Below, piece after piece: positions 53,639-64,000 of a DNA stretch of 64,000 nt (its first letter is position 1; each line of letters opens with the position of its first letter). Location: NCBI GenBank assembly GCA_947095585.1, contig OX352761.1, positions 24,767,777-24,831,776 on the forward strand. The letters run 5' to 3'. The position numbers were made by a program, and so were the translations under genes. The notes beneath the pieces were generated by a model. The model was given only the letters and a program-made list of their open reading frames with translations. It did not search any database and was not told where the DNA came from. Source of the stretch: Nephrocerus scutellatus (taxonomy: Eukaryota; Arthropoda; Insecta; Diptera; Pipunculidae).

Positions 53639-54192
53639 TTATGATGAGGAATGGGGGGAGGGGTGGTTGAGGGCTGTCAATGGTGGTAAATTAGGGACGA
53701 AACAATTTGCTTTGGTCAACACGGCTCCGATGGAGGTGCGAGATTTTTTTAGAATGTACATATTTATCAAAAGCTCCAAAGTCGTCGGCCACTTTTTGGG
53801 GAGGCATATTGAAAATCTCGTGATACCATATGTAAATTTTCTGAAACTGGTTAGATCTGTAGGAAGACCTTCCTGCTGGATGGAAACCATGACGCTTGTT
53901 TTGATTTTACCCTCATAGCAGACATATTCAGATTTATCATGCAGATAAGCAACAAAGAGACGCATAGTTTCGTATACATTTTTGTCTTTAAGCCTAGAGA
54001 GTGCACACCGACATTCAGTAGTGCCTATGGTTTGCTGAGTTAGTTTAACAGTGCGTGGCAGAACGGGATCAAGAAAGAGGATATAAGATAAAGTGTTAGA
54101 GAAGGAAGGTCTATTGGAAGTAGGTTTGGATGAGGGATTTGATATGTTCTTTTTCTCTATTTGTCTCGGTTTGTCTCTATTGTATCGGTGTG
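53639..54192 (-). pseudogene. unidentified minus-strand open frame (184 codons)
   Basis: Open from after a TAG (54193-54195) to a TAG at 53639-53641. The first in-frame ATG is at 53963-53965, giving 108 codons; without it, 184. Contains NRPSFSNTLSYILFLDPVLP, RLKDKNVYETMRLFVAYLHD, KSEYVCYEGKIKTSVMVSIQ, TYGITRFSICLPKKWPTTLE and a Pro/Ser tail. Composition is protein-like and non-repetitive. It lies head-to-head with the LINE-C endonuclease that starts near 54193. No RT, RNase H, integrase or transposase motif seen; I do not recognise it. It could be part of a mobile element or a chance frame. Confidence 0.3.
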
Positions 54193-55430
54193 TGTCCTAT
54201 TCGTCTAATGTGTGACTTCAGGTTCGATGTGTGTAACATTCGTGGGCTTAGATCGAGTTTCTTGGCAACGTGCGTCTATTTAGCAGACCACAAACCTGCT
54301 ATTCTGGTACTAACAGAAACCCAGGTTAATGCTGATTCCGACGTTTCGGATTTTAGTTGGCCTGGTTACAACTTAGTGCCAGTATTTTTTCCCCACAGCG
54401 GTCTCGCAATATATGTACGAAGTGATATTGCTTACCAAACTCAAGCACATTTCAATCATTGTTCCAACGCGGAATTCAACTTCATTTGGCTCAAAGTCAA
54501 AGTCCGTAAGCATATCATTTACTACTGCCTCATATACAGAAGCCCTAATTTAGACAGAGTCTCAACTTGTAGTGAGTTAGATGCACTGTCCGACTCTATC
54601 ACTAGAATTTTTTCAATTAATCCATTGACTGAAATCGTAATTGCGGGAGATTTCAATATACGCAATTCTAGTTGGATTCGCCATTCAGGCTTAACAACAC
54701 CGCAAGGAAGGGGAAAGGATGTTGGGTTATTTGCTGATTTTAACCATCTCACTCAGCTTGTGAATGAGCCCACTCGAATTCCAGACATTGTAAGTCATAA
54801 CGTTAATACCGTTGACTTGTTTCTTACTTCTCTTCCTAACAAATACACCGTCAGTTTATTATCGCCTCTAGGCTCTTCAGACCATTGTGTATAGTATCAG
54901 CTAATTTCTCGTTGTCAAACCACACAGTTGAAGATAAAACTCATACTACTACATAAAACTACACGAGAAAGCCAACTGGGATGGCCTCAATAATTTCTTT
55001 AGAAGCTATAACTGGCTATAGTGGTGTGGATGCCACTTCTGATACGATCACTAACATAATCCTCGAAGGTATGAGACAATTTATCCCTTCCAGGACGAAG
55101 TGTATCAAACCGAAGGAAAATGCTTGGTATGATTTAAGCTGCGAAGATGCTACTAGGAACCGTGAGGTATGCTCTCGGTTATATAAAAAAAACCACACTC
55201 TTGAAAAAACTAACTGATGTATTAAGGGAAAGATTCTCTAGCAAAATGTTGGAAATACTGTCTTTACCAAAAGGGTACAAGTTCCTTAGTGTATTTATTG
55301 ACTTTATTAAAAGCTCCAGTTCCGAAATTGGATTAAAAAAGTTAATGTTTCTGAGAGTTGTATTATAAAAAATGGAGAAACTCAAATTTATAGCTTCATT
55401 TAATTAGATATTTGTCCATTTGATGGTTCA
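54193..55430 (+). mobile_element. LINE-C endonuclease domain and linker
   Basis: Frame 54130-54894 reads RFDVCNIRGLRSSFLATCVY; HKPAILVLTETQVNADSDVS (catalytic Glu); FFPHSGLAIYVRSDIA; YYCLIYRSPNLDRVSTCSEL; ITEIVIAGDFNIRNSS-type (GDFN motif kept); NTVDLFLTSLPNKYTV; LLSPLGSSDHCV (SDH motif kept), stop TAG at 54892. This is the longest undisturbed LINE-C domain here, with all three endonuclease signature motifs. After the stop: ATSDTITNIILEGMRQFIPS, KPKENAWYDLSCEDATRNRE and a decayed linker to about 55430. RT absent. Confidence 0.85.
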
Positions 55431-55479
55431 GATACAGATACGGTACTTTACTAGTTCTTAATGTAATAGTATTCCTTTG

Positions 55480-55635
55480 ACGTTTGAGTTTTCTATTTTA
55501 TGATAGTGGTGTGTATTGTTGCATTGCTTGGTACGCTACTTTCTTACATTCCGTCGTCAGATTAAATTTATCTTCGACTATGACTACTAGTACTACTCAG
55601 TATGAAGTCAGCATTGGTAATAATCTGACGTGACA
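55480..55635 (-). mobile_element. LINE-A fragment (endonuclease-RT linker)
   Basis: gttgcattgcttggtacgct, ttacattccgtcgtcagatt and ctatgactact match 36745-36870 of the long LINE-A copy in the same orientation. Diverged and short. Confidence 0.55.
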
Positions 55636-56789
55636 GTCGTTTACATATTTAAGTAACATTCACAAATTATCCAGACTAATCCAAATTTATTTTCCTTCTT
55701 GATCCAGCTAAAAAGTCACGTATGATAGTATAGTCTATACACATAGTGATCTATATAGAGGATCATATTGTGTGGTAGGATTATGTTCAGACATACATTA
55801 AGATAAGACCAAATAATTCAATCATAACTTATAGATACATTTGTATGTTCAAATGTGTGTTCCCTCTGATCAATTACTTATGCTACAATGTATCTCGTAT
55901 GTTTGCTCATTTTATAATACACTGCTAATATTAAAAAGCAAAGTTAATCCCAAAGTTTGTTATGTCATCAATAATAACCACCAATGTTGGCATAAGAAAA
56001 ACGACGGAAAAGAAGGAAAAGCAAAGAAAAAAAAAGGAAATCAGTTTCATCTTTTCTGATGAATTCAATTTAAGACTCCAAGTCTTCTTATCCAAACATC
56101 AAACACTACATTATGCCTACTCGATAAAACTTATCTGCCATATGGGCGGGTACATGTGTGTGTGTTTGTTGTAATAAAGTATTCATAACGACAGCGAAAG
56201 GCGGACGTGCAAAACTCATCTCATCTAATATGTTTGCATAACATTTTTCATCCCTATTTATAGTCATCCTCTATGCACTCTTATTACAACCAATATACGG
56301 AGTACTCCTGGCCTAAATCTATCGATATGAACTTCGGGGCAAATGGTGGTGATGGTGGTGTTGGTAAATGGTCCTGTCGCCGCGAGCGCTGCTCATATTC
56401 CATCCTCTGTATAACTGCCAACTCGCATTCAATTTCTCTGCCTATCAATAGCTTGGCAAAGCAATTTTGCTGAAATTGTTTTCGGTGACAATTTATGCCT
56501 ACATTTACTCAAAGAAAGAACATTTTTCCCTTGCAGGCAGTTGTTGTTAAACGTGAAACAATGTTTGTGGTTGTTAACAATAGAATAGATGCCATTAGAT
56601 ACTGGCACTTCCTAATCCAGTTTTAAACATTTTTTTTGTTTTCCTGCTTACAATTTTTATTTCCGGTAATTGTTAAAAAATTTCCAAGCTTCCGGACAAT
56701 TACCAATCATAGAATTTTTGATATAACAGAACAAAAGCAGTCAACATTCGATCAGACGACGAAAATGAAGCTGGATTGGCCACACTTTG
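55636..56789. other. no gene recognised
   Basis: AT-rich. Frames at 55841-56174 are Lys/Asn-rich products of A-tracts. A ggtggtgatggtggtgttgg stretch lies near 56345 in the frame 56273-56473, which has no supporting signal. Confidence 0.4.
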
Positions 56790-56945
56790 AGAAAGCCAGC
56801 GGACGATATTACGAAACTAGCGCTCGACTGGTATTCACAAGGAAGCCGCCGAGTTGGCCGTCCTAGCAAGACATGGAAAAGGACAATAGAAGAGGAAGCA
56901 AGATCCCAGGGGAACATGTGGCGTCTCTTGCAACCTCAGGCGATA
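56790..56945 (+). mobile_element. LINE ORF2 C-terminal fragment
   Basis: DITKLALDWYSQGSRRVGRP, SKTWKRTIEEEARSQG, MWRLLQPQAI then TGA. This is the GRP..TWRR..E.E....G motif of the LINE-B/E type, with distinct residues, so a further related family. Followed by an ataaataaa-type tail near 56958. Confidence 0.65.
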
Positions 56946-57109
56946 TGATAATTATATAAATAAATTAAATTTGCTGAAGCCTCACAAATTATCACGTCAA
57001 CCATTTAGCTGGAAATGAAAAATTTTAATCCATCCTTCTTTATGAATAGCAATTTTCGTAAGAATAAGTGGTTGGAATAAGGCGCTAGTAAATAGCAGCC
57101 CATTTTGAC
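56946..57109. other. short unassigned stretch
   Basis: AT-rich DNA between two LINE fragments. Confidence 0.3.
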
Positions 57110-57252
57110 TATGTTAATTGTCTGTCCGAAGAAAATCTTCGAATAGCCAGAAGCAGAGCAAACGCTATAATAATCAGGGCCAACGAAATGAATGACCTCA
57201 TGTTTCGGGATAGCATGCGAAAACTTTTGGATTCAGACAGTCGAAGCTTTTG
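57110..57252 (+). mobile_element. LINE linker fragment (CR1-like)
   Basis: ENLRIARSRANAIIIRANEM, NDLMFRDSMRKLLDSDSRSF then WSFA, like the K..FWSF linker before the RT of LINE-C (compare VWSFVKRIENTSSS at 20.55 kb). Cut off by LINE-B at 57253. Confidence 0.5.
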
Positions 57253-57272
57253 GTCGTTTGCTGCTTTACTTT
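57253..57272 (-). repeat. (TAAAG)n LINE-B tail
   Basis: Minus strand reads agtaaagtaaagtaaagca right after the element's 3' end; taken as the microsatellite tail of this LINE family. Confidence 0.6.
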
Positions 57273-58865
57273 ACTTTACTGATGTCCTATATAACCTTGT
57301 GGGTCATAGGGCCTCTACTACGCCTACGCGCCATCGCGTGCGGTTCCTGGTAATGAGCTTCAGCTCTTTCCAACTCTTCCCCAATTGCCGTCCTGAGATA
57401 AACTCTTAAGATGTTCCATAGGCACCTATTTACGAAAGTTTGTAATCTTTTTGTGATAGTAGCGGTCACCTTCCAACTGCTGCACCCATACAACAGCACA
57501 GATTCAACATTTGAACGGAACAGTCGCAGCTTGGTGTTCAAGCTGATTGCATTGCTTCGCCATATCATGGGCATCATTCCAAACACTGATTGCTTTGCCG
57601 ATTCACTTGACAATGTCCTGTTCGGTTCTACCTTCGAGACAATATTCCTAAGATATTGGAAACCCTCTACTCTCTGTACCGGTTGTCCAGCAATGTTAAC
57701 TTGAGTTACTGGGTTAGTGCCAAGGTTGATGATTTTGGTTTTGGCAGCATTAATCTTCAAACCCGCAACATTTGCCTCCCTTTCTACATTTGTTGTCATT
57801 TGGTGCAGCTCCATAATCCTGTGTGAGAGTAAACAAACGATGTTTGTTTACTGAAGTTACAATAGTCCAGATGTTTGAGTTGAGATGTAAGAGTCCAACG
57901 AATTCCTCCGTTTCCAGTGGATAAAGCTGCGCGAATTATAACTAACAAAAAAAGTATCGGCGATAGGTTGCAACCTAGTCGTACCCCACTTTGGATCTCG
58001 AATTCCACTGACAGCTTTCCTCTATGCAGCACATGACATTTGAAGCCGTCATAGGTTGCTTTAATAATAGCTATTAGTTTATCGGGTATACCTCTCCTGC
58101 ACAAGGCGAACCAGATAAACTGTCTGTTGACACTGTCAAACGCCTTCTTAAAATCGATGAACAGCAGGTGTAGTGGTGACCGGAATTCAACGCACTGTTC
58201 AAAATTGATCCGCAGGGTGTTTATGTGGTCGACACAGGGGGATCCAGTGCTTGTGCGGCATCGAGTCCAAATATTCCTTACTTCGCTCAAGTACTACTTT
58301 GGCTATTACGTTTGCAACTGACGGAAGAACGCAAAGGCCTCTCCAGTTTTCGCACCCTATAAGACTATCTGTTTTAGGGAGCTTGACATTCATTCCCTTC
58401 TTCCACTTGTCAGGGAAACTTTCTGCCTCCCAAGCTCTCTTTACAAGAGGATATAAAAGCTCTGCTGATGTCGTTGGAGCGGCACTCAGAAGCTCTGCGG
58501 GTAGGACTTGATCTACTGACTTGTTGTTCTTTAATGTGATGATCGCGGTAGCGATCTTGTCTTTAGTTGGAGTGGGAGTTGAGGTGCGAATTCGGGAAAT
58601 TGTTACTTCCGGCAGCTTCGTTTGATTTGGGTGCATATCGTTGGTGAATGCACGGTTAAGGACCGTCGAAAAATGCTCCTTCCATCGCTTGAGCTGATCC
58701 TCATCTGTTGTCTGGAGCGGTGACTAAATGTCTGCTCTTTGGTGATTCTGTAAACGGTTCTGGTATCGCACCGGCTCGCTGCTTCTGAGGCCAGGTTGTT
58801 AATATTATTACGTTTGTCCCGTCTTACAATACGCTGCACTTTTCTCATTTTTTTCGATACAGGGA
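57253..58865 (-). mobile_element. LINE-B copy 3 (RT and 3' end)
   Basis: Minus strand from 58865: VSKKMRKVQRIVRRDKRNNI; SRCDTRTVYRITKEQTFSHR; KIATAIITLKNNKSVDQVLP (G of GLDG lost); SPCVDHINTLRINFEQCVEF; LHLLFIDFKKAFDSVNRQFI; GVRLGCNLSPILFLLVI; LKHLDYCNFSKQTSFVYSHT (YADD box destroyed by a small insertion); REANVAGLKINAAKTKIINL; VEGFQYLRNIVSKVEP; SNVESVLLYGCSSWKVTATI; then the C-terminal region shortened. 3' end tgacccacaaggttatatag gacatc and a (TAAAG)n tail (57253-57272). Confidence 0.85.
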
Positions 58866-60735
58866 CTTCCAGCCCTATAAATCGCCCGGTGTGGACGGAG
58901 TAATCCCTGCAGTCATGCAAGCTAGATTACATAATCTCCTTCGACACATCTTAAGAATATTTAGAAGTAGTCTAGCTCGGGTACATATCGACAAGCTGGA
59001 GCATGGCCAAGGTGGTATTCATACCGAAAGTGGGGAAAAAGATCCCACCCATCCCTACAGACCTATTAGCCTAACTTCGTTCGTCCTAAGGACTGTCGAA
59101 AAAGTTATTGACAATTATATAAGGTCGAAAGTACTAGTAAGAGAGCCACTACACTCCAGTCAACATACGTTATGAACGGGCAGATCTCTGGAGACCGCAC
59201 TGTGGGAGCTGACGAAATGTATAGAGGGGTCCCTTGCCAGTAAGTAAATCGTGCTATGCGATTAGAATTGCTCTGGAGAGATAGAAGGTAAACAGCACAA
59301 TCACTAAGTGGATGTGCAAGATGCTGAGTACCAGAACAGAGGAAACCATAGTTGATGACAATAAGAGAATGTCCACAGAGGGGTACTGGGCCCCCTTTTG
59401 TGGTGCATCCTCGTAGATGAACAACTTAAGCTTCAGTGTGCCAGGAAAATCCTGGGAAGTTAGCCCCAACACAACACACTTGATGTACACGATGATAGTT
59501 ATTCCAATTATTACTTATAGAGCAGTGGCATGGGCGAACAGAATCAAGCTAAGCTCCACGAGAAGGGAATTGGAAGAAGTGCAGAGGCTAGCCTGTGTTT
59601 TAATAACAGCGGCCATCAGAACCTGCCCCATGGCGGGTATGGTTGTAATTCTTGGGCTACTCCTACTACATATAGTTGTAGAGAAAAAATCCAAGGAAAC
59701 CAAGTTACGTTTGAGCAAGGTAGGTTGCTTCACGGACGTTAGGGCAAGGGCATACGTGGAATCTCTAACCAAACATGTTCCATTAGCCAGCATGCCTTGT
59801 GCAAAAGCTTGAATTTAAGAAAAACTTTGAAGTCAAAATGAGCACCAAGAAGGAATTCAGATCTAAAAACTGAATACCAGATACATCCGAGAGCCATAAA
59901 TTGGTATACCGATGGATCAAAGGAAGCAGAAGGCATGGCCAAGAGCCAAGTACTCTGAAGCAATGGGACAGTACTCGAGCATACTCCAGGCAAAAGTACA
60001 TGCCATCGAAAGTACATAGTCTGGAGAGAAACTACGTAGGGTAGGAAATAGTCGTCATGACAGATAGCCAAGCTGCGCTTAAAGCCCTAGATGCATTCCA
60101 CATCACGTTAAGACGGGTAGAGTAGTGTAGGGCGAAGCTAAACACTTGACTTGGCGAAATAAACAAGGTTCGCTTGCACTGCGTACCAGGACACACTGGC
60201 ATAGAAGGCAATAAAGCAGCGGATATGCTCGCTAACAAAGGAGCAGAAACTCCGCTTGTAGGGCCAGAAGTATTCTGTGGCATAGGGTACCGCATGATAC
60301 GGGACGTGATATGCAGAATAGATAAAGCAGCTGCTTCTGTAAGATGGGAAAATCTTCCATGTCTACGACAAGCAAAAGAAATGATGGGGAATTATGACCC
60401 AAAGAGGTCTTGCTCGATATTGGGACTTAGTAGATGTAATGTAAGAATCATTACGGGTTTCTAATAACACATTGTAGACTGAAGGGACACCTAAAGAAAA
60501 TAAAACTAGAAGAGGATGGCAGCTGCAGGATTTGTGGGGAAGCGGAGGAAACCCCGTGGCACCTTCTCAATGAATGCGGAGCAACGATCCGACAGAGGAG
60601 AGACCACTTGGGAACTCACGCGATCTCAGAGTCTGCACGGCATTCACTGAACCCACATCATATCATTAAGTGGAGTGGGTGCTATAGGGATGGTCATGCA
60701 CTCTCTCCATAGCACTAGTTAGGGGGAGCGCAATA
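58866..60735 (+). mobile_element. LINE-D copy (RT, RNase H, Cys/His end)
   Basis: Longest LINE-D. FQPYKSPGVDGVIPAVMQAR; PTHPYRPISLTSFVLRTVEK; VREPLHSSQHTL; a decayed palm (no YADD found); IVIPIITYRAVAWANRIKLS; LEEVQRLACVLITAAIRTCP; RNase H: INWYTDGSKEAEGMAKSQVL (YTDGS Asp), a decayed middle, VMTDSQAALKAL-like, LHCVPGHTGIEGNKAADMLA (last catalytic region HTGIEGNKAAD); GPEVFCGIGYRMIRDVICRI; CRICGEAEETPWHLLNECG finger. The 3' end near 60735 is followed by an (ATC)n tail. Known role: self-propagation by target-primed reverse transcription; this copy is dead. Confidence 0.85.
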
Positions 60736-60777
60736 TATCCTCTTGGGTCGCAGTGCTATTGGTATAAATGCCCCTTT

Positions 60778-60799
60778 TTCATATCATCATCATCATCAA
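60778..60799 (+). repeat. (ATC)n tail
   Basis: catatcatcatcatcatcaa downstream of the LINE-D copy; probable 3' microsatellite tail. Confidence 0.5.
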
Positions 60800-62504
60800 A
60801 GTGGTTTTAAAACTGTGAACTTTAACAGAGACACAAACCACAATGAGATCTTTTAACAAAGATAAAAACCATATTGGGATCTTTTCACTGAGATACAAAC
60901 CATATTGGGAGAAAAACCTTTAAATAAAGTTGAGAATACTTTAATTATAAGACAATTAACGTTAAATTAAATTGTAAAGTTTATTCGTATAACGGTCTGC
61001 AGCCACACTCTTTGATATACATAACTCCAAAACAAAGACATAATTGCACTTTTTTTTAAATTTTTAATTCAGTTTTAACTTTAAATTCGATCACAATTAC
61101 CAGAACAACTTAATTTGGATTAGTCGCCTTAACACAATACGAATATTGCTCCTGAATAATTGTGGAAGATTTTCCTTCTCTTTCTCACTTCTTCCGTTTC
61201 CGTTCATTCATTTGATCCAGCATAGTAGCCATTAAAATTTATTTCAACTTTTGATTAAAAACTAAGTGTATGCGCCTCACACTAAAAGAAGACTCTGTCA
61301 CTGTTAGACTGTGCGCCACTGCCATTGATTGCAACATAGATAAACCATTTGACGCCAAATTGCAATTTCGAAAATCCTCTCGAAATTGCGAGTGTGCTCA
61401 AAAAAGAGAAGGCACAAATGGATATTTCCCCTCGACTGACTGACGAAAGTGGAAAATTTATAATTTAAAATTTTTGCGAATATGTTGAGTTCTCGATGAT
61501 GCAGTGGATCGTGCGGTGTACGTAGATTTTGCGAACAGCCAAAGCAAGACAAAGCAAAAAGTCAACTCAAGAGTTTCCAAAAAATTGACTATGAGTCCAA
61601 TTTCAAACCCCTTCCCCGTACACAGAGAAATTCTCTTCTATTGACATATTCTTTGATAGTTTTCGTACTTTGTCATTTGTGTCCTGAGCGGGAAAATATC
61701 AGATTTGAAAAAAGGAAAAAGCGGAAAGTAAAAATGAACTAAAAAAAAAATTCCCCATATCAACACTTCAATGGGCGATATAATCTCCATTCACAGCATG
61801 CCTGCTGTTGTGTCTGTGAGTTACAGCATTCAAAGCGACACATACACACACACACACACACACTTATAGACAATTTCATATTTTTTTTATGTGTAAATTG
61901 AACCCGCCATCACAATAAAATTGAACCTAAAACACTTCTCAGCCATATTGTAACGATGTGAAATTGCTGATCTTTTCACACTAAACGATGACCGGAATAT
62001 AGCCAGAAATTCTCAATCGACATCTTCATATAGTCATCTCCGTACGGGACGCTGTTACGATGGAAATAAGCAATTTGGAAGCAACATTCCAGCCGGAACA
62101 CAGCGATAATCCTCCACGGAATGTTATGGAGAATGTCCAATAGGAAAAAAAACTATGTCACCCAGTGGGTGAAGCAAATTGCTCCTTAACGTTTTGTTGC
62201 TGATGACAGCACCATCATAATGTTGAGCGACTTACATACTCGTAGTCATCGATATGAGGGTGGTTTTTTTTTTTTTAATAATGGCGACAATGTGTTTGGT
62301 TTGCTTTACATACACACCGCAGTTATCGTTTTTTTTTATAACTGGGTGCTTTCAGTGTAAGTTTACTCATCTAGTCGTATTAACCGTACAGATAACTACT
62401 CGTATAATTGAAGACTTCATTTATTACTGGACAAACTAGAGGAGCTCATTATGTCCTTTAACAAACGATAAGATAGGGTTGACGAATATAATACAAATTA
62501 AGTC
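60800..62504. other. no gene recognised
   Basis: AT-rich. A short (CA)n microsatellite lies at 61840-61863 and poly-T runs near 62264 and 62330. A near-repeat aaccatattgggatctttt / aaccatattgggagaaaa occurs at 60866-60915. Confidence 0.4.
61840..61863. repeat. (CA)n microsatellite
   Basis: About 12 perfect CA dinucleotides. Confidence 0.9.
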
Positions 62505-63265
62505 CTTAAAAATAATGCTATGGAATGCAAATGGACTCTTAAATCATAAAAATAAATTGCAGGCAATGCTTGACATAGAGACATAGAGAAAATGTTTAAT
62601 ATCGGAGACACATCTTACAAATCAGTTATTGTTCAAAATCAGAAATTACAACATATATTGCACAAACCATCTACAAAACAATGCACGAGGGGGAAGAGCG
62701 ATTATCGTCCGGAAATCGATTAAAAACTTTGAAGAAGACCATGTATGTACCGCCGAATTCTAGGCAACCACGATATCAATTAAGACAAAACAAAACTTAT
62801 TATCATTAACGACAGTCATCTAAAACATAAAATTAGCTCGGATCAACATAAATCCTTGATACAAAAACACAAAAACCAATTCATAATGGGTGGCGACTTT
62901 AACGCAAAACATACGCAATGGGGATCTCGTCAAATAACACAACAAAAGGACGCGAATCTTAAATTAAGGAAAAATGTCAAATGTAAAGCAGTAAATCGAA
63001 ACTTACGCCAACAGCCGATAAATCGACCGAATATTCATTGTGGAAAATAAATAAAAAGTTTAAACGACCCATTCGACAAAACCCACTAATTAAATTAAAT
63101 AACTCTTGGGCCAAAAGCAACTCTGAGAATGGAGAAATATTCGCTGAGTATCTGACGAATGAAAAGCAAAATGAATCGAGCAACTCTCCGTGGAAATTCC
63201 TCCAGTTACACCGTTTGAAGTACACTATGTCAATGTTGATGAGATCATTAGTGTCATTGTAGAAG
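62505..63265 (+). mobile_element. jockey-like LINE endonuclease and linker
   Basis: LKIMLWNANGLLNHKNKLQA; LISETHLTNQL (catalytic Glu); GGRAIIVRKSIKNF; FIMGGDFNAKHTQWGSR (GDFNAKH motif); a deletion; LRQQPINRPNIHCGK in other frames; FKRPIRQNPLIKLNNSWAKS then GEIFAEYLTN and PPVTPFEVHYVNVDEI (linker before the RT). Truncated at 63265 where LINE-D begins in the opposite orientation. Confidence 0.8.
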
Positions 63266-64000
63266 AAAGCTCCTATATGGAGTATACGTTTTTGGGAGAG
63301 GGCTGGACAAGTACAGAGAAGATGGACGATGGTCTCCTCCTTTTCATCATCCATGCAGCTTCTACAGAAGTCATTCGAGAAGACTCCAAGTCATGCTGCA
63401 TGCATGCCTATGAGTTAGTGTCCAGTGATGATACCTACAATAGCACCGATGTGCGATCTTTTTTGAGAGATCAAACACTTGGAGCGTTTTGGATCCAGCT
63501 TTGGCCAGATCTGTAATAAGTTTGAGATCATTGTTGAAGATGTGTGGAGGTTTTGACAGTTTGTGTTGCACGATATGTATGTGATATATGTAAGGGTGTG
63601 TTCACACACGTCACAGTCTCTATGCAAGTTGAACCGTCTGTCCGACCGTCGTACCGTCCACTGGGAGATAGCATTAAGGCTAGTATCCGAGCTAGCAGAT
63701 ACTTGCCTGCTGTAAACGTCGAGTGGTGTAAGGTCGAACAGAATGTCCAATGTGCCGGAGGGGGTTGTAAGAAGTGTTCCGCCCATACATAGACTAGCTG
63801 ATCTTTGGACTTTGCTTTATTTGTCAAGGTTTACCTTCTTATTCAAGGCAGTACACCATATAGTCACACTGTATTGAAGAGTAGGTCTTACTAACGTTGT
63901 ATATAGCCAATGAGCTATATTTGATTAAAGACCCCATCTGCTACCAATGGCTTTTTTACATGACACTTTTTCACACTGTGGCTATAAGAACTCTTTCTTG
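63266..64000 (-). mobile_element. LINE-D copy (thumb and C-terminus), runs off the window
   Basis: Minus strand from 64000: SRWGL, NIAHWLYTTLVRPTLQYSV; TIWCTALNKKVNLDK; KVQRSASLCMGGTLLTTPSG; TLDILFDLTPLDVYSRQVSA; a deletion of most of RNase H (ISQWTVRRSDRRFNLHRD); SSTMISNLLQIWPKLDPKRS; FSNDFCRSCMDDEKEETIVH then LLCTCPALSQKR (C-x2-C...H...C). Continues beyond the right edge. Relatively well preserved and distinct from the other LINE-D copies. Confidence 0.8.

Overview
The window looks like repeat-dense nuclear DNA of a higher fly (Diptera). Reasons: a 5S rRNA-derived stretch that closely resembles the fly 5S gene; poly-Gln/His-rich exon-like segments with GTAAGT splice donors; a Tc1/mariner relative whose catalytic spacing is DD41D (the 'rosa' group, first described from the tephritid Ceratitis rosa); and a very large load of decayed LINEs. 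A tephritid is plausible but unproven. There is no operon structure, and almost none of the long ORFs is an intact gene. All family assignments come from reading motifs, not from database searches.

Working names for repeats. LINE-A: endonuclease-RT element, RTE-like, 3' end in a short ATG/TGATG tail. LINE-B: endonuclease-RT element with a GHTLRK C-terminal block, (TAAAG)n tail. LINE-C: CR1-like, F(A)DD motif, poly(A)-type end. LINE-D: R1/LOA-like with RNase H and a Cys/His C-terminus. LINE-E: relative of LINE-B. LINE-F: jockey-like. SINE-1: tRNA-derived, (ATT)n tail. TR: element of ~0.4-0.9 kb with constant ends and ~116-123 bp internal repeats.

Layout. 1-2 kb: LINE-D/LINE-A remnants and a TR copy. 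2.4-3.0 kb: a host-like terminal exon on the minus strand with a poly(A) signal. 3.5-6.8 kb: LINE-A, an RTE/BovB-like LINE, three TR segments and the 5S-derived sequence. 8-13.8 kb: mariner remnants, LINE-A, LINE-B and LINE-C with a SINE-1 inside. 13.8-22.2 kb: LINE-B, LINE-D and LINE-C remnants. 22.2-23.0 kb: an inverted-repeat element running into ~51 perfect hexamers. 23.3-31.3 kb: LINE mosaics, including a LINE-A copy nested in LINE-C. 31.3-33.2 kb: T-rich DNA with a 207-bp triplication. 33.6-35.2 kb: a possible decayed coding region and an LTR-like block. 35.2-38.7 kb: the longest LINE-A copy, then LINE-C. 39-40.1 kb: a SINE-1 with intact target-site duplications, split by a GC-rich 41-bp minisatellite. 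41.6-42.9 kb: two TR copies. 43.0-45.9 kb: LINE-F carrying a complete rosa-like transposon. 47.2-48.3 kb: LINE-D. 48.8-49.7 kb: two host-like exons on the minus strand. 50.8-64 kb: further LINE and SINE-1 remnants.

How it fits together: the best candidates for cellular coding sequence are the three minus-strand exon-like segments (49.6, 49.0 and 2.8 kb). If they belong to one gene, most of the window is a large intron or intergenic space filled by nested, mostly 5'-truncated retrotransposons. No element here appears autonomous: every RT or transposase reading frame seen is broken or truncated.
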